In this document: piece by piece, positions 56,355 through 64,000 of the stretch
Numbering within the stretch: the stretch's first letter is position 1
Layout: every line of letters starts with the position of its first letter
DNA from: Rosellinia necatrix
Taxonomy: Eukaryota > Ascomycota > Sordariomycetes > Xylariales > Xylariaceae
NCBI GenBank assembly: GCA_021209875.1
Contig: JAGYVD010000009.1
Span: 2,480,001-2,544,000 of the forward strand
Direction: 5' to 3'
Length of the DNA stretch: 64,000 nt
Program-made: the position numbers and the translations under genes
Notes under the pieces: generated by a model
What the model was told of the DNA's origin: nothing
The model's database searches: none
The model's input: only the letters and a program-made list of their open reading frames with translations

Positions 56355-57132
56355 CGGAATCGGAATCGATTTTATCATTGCTGTAGGAGCTGAAAGACAT
56401 ATTCGTTGTATGATGCATCTTGCTCCATGACTACCCAGGTACCTAATTAAGAAGGTATTTGGTAATTGGTTTGTTCTAAGACTACGCCTAACTAGGGAGG
56501 CACTCACACAAGACCCGACCGGCCGGCCAGGGCTCCGATAAAGGGCCCTATCTTAAGTGCCCACACCGCTAAGGCCTTCATCATGCCCCCCCCAATACAT
56601 ACCTATATCGTTACAGGCTATCTAGGTATAGTTATCTGTTCGAGCGCATATTTCATTTTGATTTGGCATAAAGCGCCCGCCGTAGTCCACCTCAAGGATC
56701 CGTGGAACTAGGTAGCTCCATCCGCGATTAGGAAAAGACAATGATACAAACAGTATCCCTTACCGCCTTAGTTCCTCTCAAGTTGCCTCGAAAGCGGCCC
56801 CCTTCGTCCGTGCGCATGATGGCACCTAATGCTGGTTCAGTGATCGTGTCTTATAAAAGACAAACGCTAGCGCAGAAGCTTCATCTTTATGTATAGGTGA
56901 CGTGAGGAACATGGAAATTTTGACCCGAATTCAGTGTGAATTATCGAGATAATGGCACGATGACCGAATTCTGACAAGCACGGGATGCAGTGAAGGCCCG
57001 TAGGGACGGTACGCTCAACTTTACACGCAACAAGACAAAGACCGTCCTCCCAATCGCTAAGAACGTGACTCGCTCGTATCCGACAATTCATCGCTTTCGA
57101 CGCCCCTCAAGTTCTCCGGCCAAGCCAACAGC
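56355..57132. promoter_or_regulatory. Upstream region of the HET gene
   Basis: This tandem intergenic stretch should hold the HET promoter on the minus strand and the 3' end region of the next gene. No further coding sequence is supported. Confidence 0.5.
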
Positions 57133-58599
57133 TTAAGGGCTTGTCGGCAATTCCGTTGGTCTGGTGGGTAATTCGACGATGGGTTCAGCTGGCTTCTCTC
57201 GCGTCATCCCAATGCCGTCAGCTTCCTGCAATCCGGCCGTTTGCGGCTTCTCAGAACCCTCTGCCACTTCGCTCTTGCGTGGTTCCGGCGGAATATTCTC
57301 CCCTAACTCTCTCAACTGACGTTTGAAGTGAATATAGAGCCATAACAATCCCCCTACTATCCCGATGACGACGACACCGATAGATACACCAATGCCCGCC
57401 CACGCGCCTTGGGATAAGGCGCCATTGGAACCGCGTGAAATTGTATCCGTTCCGCTGTTGGTCCCGTTGTTTGTCCCGTTACAGCTAAGGTTGTGGATAA
57501 TGTGGTCGTTTTGGTATTGAACCAACTTTGAACAGTCGAAATCATCGTTCCAGGGTTCGATAATCACCGACCCCGGAACTATTTCAAGAGCAGGGAATAT
57601 GTTTGGTCCAACTGAGCTGCATAAGTGTCATTATCAGCCCAGTCGTCATTACGGGAATGGATTGGGCTTGACTCACGTGTCGATATAACCACGAAGATGT
57701 ATATCGTCGGCTCTTTTCAGAGCGGGAAACCACGGCAGACTTGTGTTGATGTTATCTATGAGCACGAGGCTCCCGATTGTAGTGACTTTATCAAACGTGA
57801 ACCCGCAGTTTGTGTTGTTGTAGACAAACAGCTTTGCGCCTATTTCCATCAGGGGATCAAAGGTGAGATTTATGTTTAAATTCGAGGTAATATTGAAGTC
57901 CAACCCGATCGTGATGATATTAGGCACTATCGAGCGCCCTTCTTCCCCTTGAAGAACTGAGGAATCAAGGATCATCGAGTCATTGATCACGAGCGGTCGT
58001 TCATATCCGTTTGGCACATCGTCTTCTCTGATCACGTTGCCCCCTTTAAGAAGCGTTGAAAGTTGAAAAAAACCATTCGCACCAGTGGCCTTGTAGTAGC
58101 CTATTGACTTTAAGTTCTTAAAATCATAGTGACACCCAGAACCTGCTGAAATCTCCAGAATGAAGATAGTTTCTAGTGCCCTTAGACTTAAACAACTGTC
58201 GGTCTCTATCACCACTGCAGTCGTAAGGTTGGTAAAGCCGAATGATTCTGAATTTTGCCACCCAGACTCGCCATCGTCAATATCGAACAAAGCTAGGCTG
58301 TGTATACCATCGAAACACTGAGGCGGGATCGATACGTTTGTAAGGTTATTAGGCCCTGTGATATCAATTGACTCCAAGCGGTACGTATCAGGGATGTCCA
58401 ACGCCTGTAGTCCTGGGCAGTCACGGACAGTTAGATTTCCTACATTTGGCGCTCCAATAAACTTGAGAGTGCCGGTCGCATTTCTGATGTCGATCTGTAG
58501 TATGAAGATTGTACAATTCGATAACGGTCCATGGTCAATATCATCCTGGCTAGTGACCGTAATAACCTGGTTTAATACACAAGAAGGATCCATTACCAC
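57133..58599 (-). CDS. Receptor L-domain-like (Ecm33-related) single-pass membrane protein, 5' end uncertain
   Basis: This is a cell-surface protein with leucine-rich L-domain-like repeats of the fungal Ecm33/SPS2 type. Exons 58599-57677 and 57616-57133 give 468 aa. The ectodomain shows repeated 'n-L-x-V-x-x-C-x-x-L' units, many N-glycosylation sequons and cysteines. It is followed by a Gly/Thr/Asn linker, one transmembrane helix (WAGIGVSIGVVVIGIVGGLL) and a basic, Pro/Glu-rich cytosolic tail ending near LPTSP. Ecm33 itself is GPI-anchored; here a helix with a long cytosolic tail argues for a transmembrane receptor-like form. No signal peptide precedes the Met at 58599, so an upstream exon between about 58620 and 58950 is probably missing from this model. 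Confidence 0.75.
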
Positions 58600-61500
58600 T
58601 TTTGAAATTGGCGATTGGCTCTGGCTCTACCAAACACAAATATATGATAGGTGATGATTGTTATATACTTGATATAGCATATTTCATATGAAAAAAAGAG
58701 GAAAACACAGTGAAATACGGGCTTCCAAAATGTAAGGCGTTGAGGTCTAGGGCAAGCTCCAGAGTGAGAAGAGGGGATAGTGAAGCAAAGACAAGGCATA
58801 GGAGTCAATCTTACCTTATGCACTCTACGCAAATCGACGGCGCATTTGTTATGGATCCCAAGAATCCCTCGCCTCTCGGAATAAGTATAATACGGAAATT
58901 TTCTACTGTACTGAATGTGTGGGTTACATTGAGAGGATGTCAATTAAAAGGAATCATGCTGCGACGGCACAATCCCAATTGAAATCAACTCGTGCCGATC
59001 AAACTGCAAAGTCCCATATAACCTCTAGCCCCCAACGCCTAGCCCCCCCAATTGAAGAAACCTACGACAACAGCAGTCCAATTACTAGTACTTGCCAAGG
59101 ACTGCAGTGGGGAACTTCAGAGCTGTTGCATACATGAAGTATGCTCAGCAGTGATGTTATCACAAGGGCTTAAGAGGCAAGTGCTTGCAGATACCTAGGC
59201 AGGCTCAATTCAACAACAATCATCTATGGCGCCAAGGGTTTTATGCAGTCCACACTATGTGCGAATACGCCGGAAATACCAGGACTATATACAAACAGAG
59301 TCACCTAACTCGAATTATCGGCGCAAGTGCTAATATAGCTGAAATCTGGCTGATCTCTGTCCTACTGTATCTCTTCAATACGAACGAAATACAAAACTAC
59401 GGCTCTACCGATCTTCTCAGTAAAGCAGCATTTCAATATGAGGGTTGAAGTCCAGTTACCGAGACGATTGGTATTAATTACATACCAGGGGCCGGAGACC
59501 AATTGCCATGGAACGGGCGTTGTATTTGGTGAATTCGGTTACATCGCGCGGGCGCCCTCCAAATGCGCCACCAGATTGCATTAGAACAGATACGAAACCG
59601 CCCTCCACTGGCCCAATCCCTCTCTAAGGCTGTGTAACCAAGCTTTGAGGTCCTAGCATAAGTGAAGTGACCCCACTAGCCCCCAAGCCGTAGCTAGCTT
59701 TATTGCTGCTCAGAGTTTACCTACATCTCGCGTATAGGTGCACTTGATAGGATCCTATGAGTGGCTGAAGTCTGTCGCAGCTCTGACATAGTCCCTCATA
59801 CAAATAGTATAGTTTTATTTTGATTGTAAATAGAGCTTAGACTTTATTGAGATTAAAGTAAAGCTGCAAGTGGGCTTATGGGTTTAGGATGGGCAGCACT
59901 AAAAGTCCGGCTTTTGCAATGCATCGTGTCCTTAACGCTCACAAGGTTTATAACTAAAAGACAACCACTGCTTACCTAACTTATCGAAAAATATGGGGCG
60001 CTCATCCATCGGCCTCAATAGATGAGACTGAGCAAATTTTGGTGCCGCTTATCCCCGGTAGCGAGCCGAAATCTTTCCGCACCGTTTCCATGAGTTCTAC
60101 AAGCAATTCCCCTCCTGTATGAGTGACTGCGTCTTTCCGACTAGCCTGTTTTGTCCTAGTAGCTGGAAGCTTCAAGAGTGCGGCTTGCTGACACTCGGCA
60201 GATCATCTATACAAGTTATTGATGTAGCGTGTTAATTTCCCGGAGCCGTCATCATGTAGGGCCACGTTGGAGGAAGCCATTGGCAGTCATCCAACTAGAA
60301 TTCAAATGATTCAAATAGCACGTCGCCCGGGGATCGTCGTTAGTTTTGTTATACATGTCTTCACCCTTGCCAGCCCATTTCCCAACGGCACCCGCGACGC
60401 CAACAACTTCAGTGCGGAACGCCTTAGTGAAATTGAAGGTAGGAGGATACATGGATGGATGGATGGACAAGGCTTGAAACACTCTCATCGGTCCCCGGGT
60501 ACCAATCTGGGAAGTTGGCTTCGTCCTTCTTTTACCTGCCAAACGCTTTGCGCGATACATTATCAATACGGGTTGGACGGATTTGTCTAACCTTGTAACG
60601 GCCGCCGTGGTATCCAGGGTAGGGACAACACCAGTGTCAGCGAAATACTTAGCCTTGGCTCGGAGCCCCTGGATACATTTTCGATCTGCTAATAGAGAAG
60701 AAGCGTTGTTAGAAATCATACATACGTAGTCGAATATCCCTTCATTGATAATTCCTGTGATGGGTGGGGGCTCTCCTTCAGCATTCTCGAAACTGCGATT
60801 TCTCAAATCCTTGGGATAGAGTATATGCATTTCTCGGACTGGGCTATAAAGGATACGATACAACCCCGAACTAGGCAGGCTCAAAAGATAGCAAGAATGT
60901 GCTAATCGAGACCGCAAAGGGCATCACACGATTTTACAAATCTCTTGGCATCCTTAAGCAGATGCACTATGGACGCGACAGGCTGGGTTTCCAACTTCCT
61001 TCGTGGATGCTTAATAGGGCTAGTAGGGAGACCATGACGGAGCTGAGCTGGGGTTCGTGCAAAAAATCCACCTTAGTCGACACATAGAAAGGCTTACCTA
61101 TGGACGTTGAATTTAGTAGTACGACCGGCGATGGTAATCACCAAGACCTGAAAAGTTTCGGGAATTACTTCTTGATGGCATCAGCGGTGCGGTATTTGAG
61201 CCGTCTGGTTTCGATAGGGAGTCATCCCTTCTAACAATAGACGACAATATAGTTATCGAGCGGAAATTTATCCCCAGGGACGATGAAGTCTAGGTTCTAT
61301 ACGGCTCCAAGATGTAGGAGGCCAGCTCTTTTAAGGCAAAATGGTAATATTGGGGGGACTCGTACGGGTGTCTTGGAAGTGCTCGAAAGTGTGCTAGTCT
61401 ACGAGAGGGGACATGACGGTATTTTCATATATCATCTTTGGCGAAATAGATGAGAGAATGCACCAAGGGGCGATAGATAAGAACAGGGAAAGGGTTATTT

Positions 61501-62091
61501 AGGTCATCTAAGCACCAATTGACATCATGCGGCTGTTTGATGCGGCCGGCTTTAACTTCCTTTTATACAGACGCCGAGGATGTAGGATCTGTACCTGCGG
61601 ATTGGCGTCCGCTGGTGTTGACTAGACACATTGGAGGGCTAGAATAGGGAGATATCAGGATGGTATAGAGGATAAGAAGGGTGTTTCCTAGGTTATCTTG
61701 TAACACAAGATGGTTGATAAACGATCACGTGATATATGGAGTTTATGATGATGATTAAGTAAGTATCCAACTGCACCCACAGTTTCCCTTAGGTCTTGGC
61801 TCGCAGCCTACGCTTGGACCAACAGACCCATCTTTTTAGCGCCGCAATGTACTTAGGCAACCTGGAGCTTCGTAGCCCTGCGCAATTCATACTGCCTCCT
61901 ACCTGGGCAGCCTCGACCCAATCCAACAACCACCACACCGCACCACCACCACTGCCACTCCGACCATCTGCCCGCCCACTCTGCGCTCTACCACGCCCCG
62001 CTCCCACTACATCATCCCATCGTCGTGTTCATAGGCGTGCATTGCTCATTCAAGGCGCGACAGTTCCTTTAGATTCGCATCGTCTGGCATT
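58600..62091. other. Gene-poor region
   Basis: No convincing gene is present in 3.5 kb. A 222-codon open frame at 60252-60917 (-) has no recognised family. A shorter stretch near 61160-61295 (+) reads ELLLDGISGAVFEPSGFDRE and looks codon-like but cannot be extended. The last 300 bp are C/A-rich (repeated CCACC) and should hold the RPN5 promoter and leader. Confidence 0.5.
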
Positions 62092-63773
62092 ATGGCGGAG
62101 GCAAGCCTAAAGCCCGAGAAGGACTTCAGCAAGGAGGCCGACCAACAGATCCCGGAAGCAGAGAAGCTTGCCAAGGTGTGCACCCACTTCTGGCATCTCG
62201 TACCATTCCCAGAAGACTGCTGACCACATCCCCGCCAGACTGATATACAGGCCGCCATTGAGAAGCTTACGGTCTTCGAGAAGCAAACTCGACAGGTCCG
62301 TACCCTCGCTTCATATATATATATATATATGGTACATACAATATGTTGTGCGTCTGGTACTAAAGATAATGTTATATAGGCCTCGGATTTAGCATCGACG
62401 TCTCGGACCTTGATCGCGATATGCACGATTTGTAAAGATGCTGGAAACTGGAATCTCCTGAATGACCAGGTTCTTGTCCTGTCCAAGAAGCATGGCCAGC
62501 TCAAACAGGCCGTTACCAAAATGGTCCAGACAGTTATGAGCTTCCTAGATCACACCCCAAGCTTGGAAACGAAGCTATCGGCTATCGAAACCCTGCGAAC
62601 CGTGACGGAAGGCAAAATATTCGTGGAGGTGGAGCGGGCCCGCGTCACCAAGATTTTGTCAGACATCAAGAAGCAACAGGGGGATTTGAAGTCTGCGATG
62701 GAGACACTGTGCGAACTGCAGGTTGAGACATTCGGGTCAATGGATAGACGGGAAAAGACCGAATTCATCCTTGCCCAAGTTGCGCTGTGTATAGAGAATA
62801 ACGACTGGACACAAGCGGGCATTCTAAGCCGGAAGATTAGTACGCGGTACCTCGCTCGCAAGCCGAAGAAGACACCAGAGCAACTGGAAAAGGAAAAGAA
62901 GGCTCGCGAAGAAAAAGAGAAACGGGGAGAAGAGGTGCCCCCCGAGAAGGATGATGATACCACCGACCTCAAACTGAGGTACTACGAGCAACAAATCATA
63001 CTAGCGAAGCATGACGACAAGTACCTGGACGTGTGTAAACACTACAGACAGGTCCTTGATACGGAGGCGGTCGAGGAAGACCCCTCGAAACTTCAGCCGG
63101 TAAGTTGAAGTCATAGTCGTCCGAGGTCCCCATCCTGTAACTAACCCCAGTCTAGGTTCTCCAGCGCATCATTTATTTCGTTATCTTGGCCCCCCATGAC
63201 AACGAACAACACGATCTACTCCAGCGAATCTACCGCGATACCCGGAACAGCCAGGTGTCCGAGGATGCCGACCTTCTAAAGTTATTCACAGTACATGAAC
63301 TTATGAGATGGCCTGAAGTGTCCAAAGAGTTTGGTCCTCATTTATGTAGCACCGATATCTTTGACAGCCAACCCAACCAATCCGGCGATGAGAAAGCGCA
63401 CCAGCGATGGCAAGATCTGCGCAAACGAGTCATTGAGCATAACGTCCGAGTTGTGGCAAAATACTACACCCGCATCGGTATGAAACGCTTAACACAGCTT
63501 CTCGACCTGACGGAAGACGAGACCGAGAAGTACATCAGCGAATTAGTGTGCTCTAAGACCGTGTACGCTCGTATTGACAGACCGGCTCGGATCATTAGTT
63601 TTGCTAAGCCGAGGGATGTCGATGATGTCCTAAACGAGTGGAGCCATAACATGAAAAGTTTACTTGGGCTACTGGAGCGTGTTGATCACCTTATTACTAA
63701 GGAAGAGATGATGGCCCGTATCCAGCCCGGAAGTAAAGGAGGTAAAGAAAAGAAGAGTAGGAAGAAAGCGTGA
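62092..63773 (+). CDS. RPN5: 26S proteasome lid subunit Rpn5 (PCI domain)
   Basis: This is a scaffold subunit of the 19S regulatory particle lid, also related to COP9 signalosome CSN4. Exons 62092-62175, 62239-62295, 62380-63099 and 63156-63773 give 492 aa, in the fungal Rpn5 range. After an acidic N-terminus (MAEASLKPEKDFSKEADQQI) come helical TPR-like repeats, including ICKDAGNWNLLNDQVLVLSKK and VEVERARVTKILSDIKKQ, quoted here in part. A charged KKTPEQLEKEKKAREEKEKR insertion follows, then LRYYEQQIILAKHDDKYLDVCKHYR. The C-terminal PCI winged helix includes MKRLTQLLDLTEDETEKYISELV. The tail is basic (KGGKEKKSRKKA). The second intron holds an (AT)n microsatellite. Start and splice sites join all segments in frame. 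Confidence 0.95.
62313..62330. repeat. (AT)n microsatellite in RPN5 intron 2
   Basis: About nine AT units lie inside the second intron of RPN5. It is intronic and probably neutral, but likely length-variable. Confidence 0.9.
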
Positions 63774-64000
63774 GCGGATGTCTTCCGCTATTGAGTAGTA
63801 ACTGTCCCGCGAATCCCAGATGGCACTCCAGAGGGCGGTTCGGGTTATGAATAGGGGTGCAATCCTCATCCTCATCATGCGGCATGGGAATGTATACTAC
63901 AGAATTGGACCAGGAGGCAACCATGCCATCGTAGACCTTGTGAATATGCTTTCCACGGCGTATCGATACCTCTATCTTATGATTGTCTATATGCTTGTTA

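Noticed and set aside
60252..60917. 222-codon minus-strand open frame in a gene-poor region
   Set aside because: No recognised motif, no clear promoter context and unconvincing composition. Kept only as a note because its length slightly exceeds expectation.

Overview
This window is nuclear DNA of a filamentous ascomycete (Pezizomycotina). The genes are split by short introns of about 44-100 bp with GT..AG ends. The proteome is fungal: UstYa/DUF3328, HET, fungal rhodopsin-like membrane protein, GH28/CE8 pectinases, Sen1 and Rpn5. Compact gene blocks alternate with gene-poor, AT-rich stretches holding decayed genes whose lesions look like C-to-T (RIP-like) damage. The species cannot be fixed; a plant-associated Sordariomycete-like genome would fit.

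Layout. 1-9.7 kb: an apparently uncharacterised fungal RiPP (dikaritin-type) biosynthetic cluster. It contains a partial DHA2-type MFS exporter, four UstYa-family oxidase genes (2296-3346 -, 4286-5075 -, 5642-6595 +, 8632-9739 +) and a small secreted repeat precursor (7259-7546 -). The precursor has four near-identical 19-residue units, each ending in an invariant HDAYGI. Tailoring genes known from related clusters (tyrosinase, S41 peptidase, methyltransferase) are not visible; the cluster continues off the left edge at least through the transporter. 9.7-13.7 kb: gene-poor, AT-rich. 13.7-17.1 kb: a divergent pectin-degradation pair (CE8 pectin methylesterase, GH28 polygalacturonase). 17.5-18.9 kb: tRNA-Gly(GCC) and a pirin. 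21.8-31.2 kb: an HhH-GPD DNA glycosylase and the Sen1 RNA/DNA helicase. 32-36 kb: a decayed NLR (NB-ARC/TPR) gene and a GC-rich island of uncertain coding status. 36-41 kb: a monocarboxylate-type MFS transporter and a 2-oxoglutarate/Fe(II) dioxygenase. 41-47 kb: degraded sequence with an aminoglycoside/choline-kinase-like pseudogene and a Fot1/pogo-like transposase scrap. 47-59 kb: a fungal rhodopsin-domain membrane protein, a large low-complexity polyQ/polyN protein, a HET-domain protein and a receptor-L-domain-like membrane protein. 62-63.8 kb: proteasome lid subunit Rpn5.

Exon models were built by hand from splice consensus, reading frame and family motifs. Where an exon sum is quoted, the coding length is divisible by three. 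In the RiPP cluster the working inference is that the precursor enters the secretory pathway and is cut into repeat peptides. The membrane-anchored UstY oxidases would then cross-link the tyrosine-containing core, and the MFS pump would export the product.
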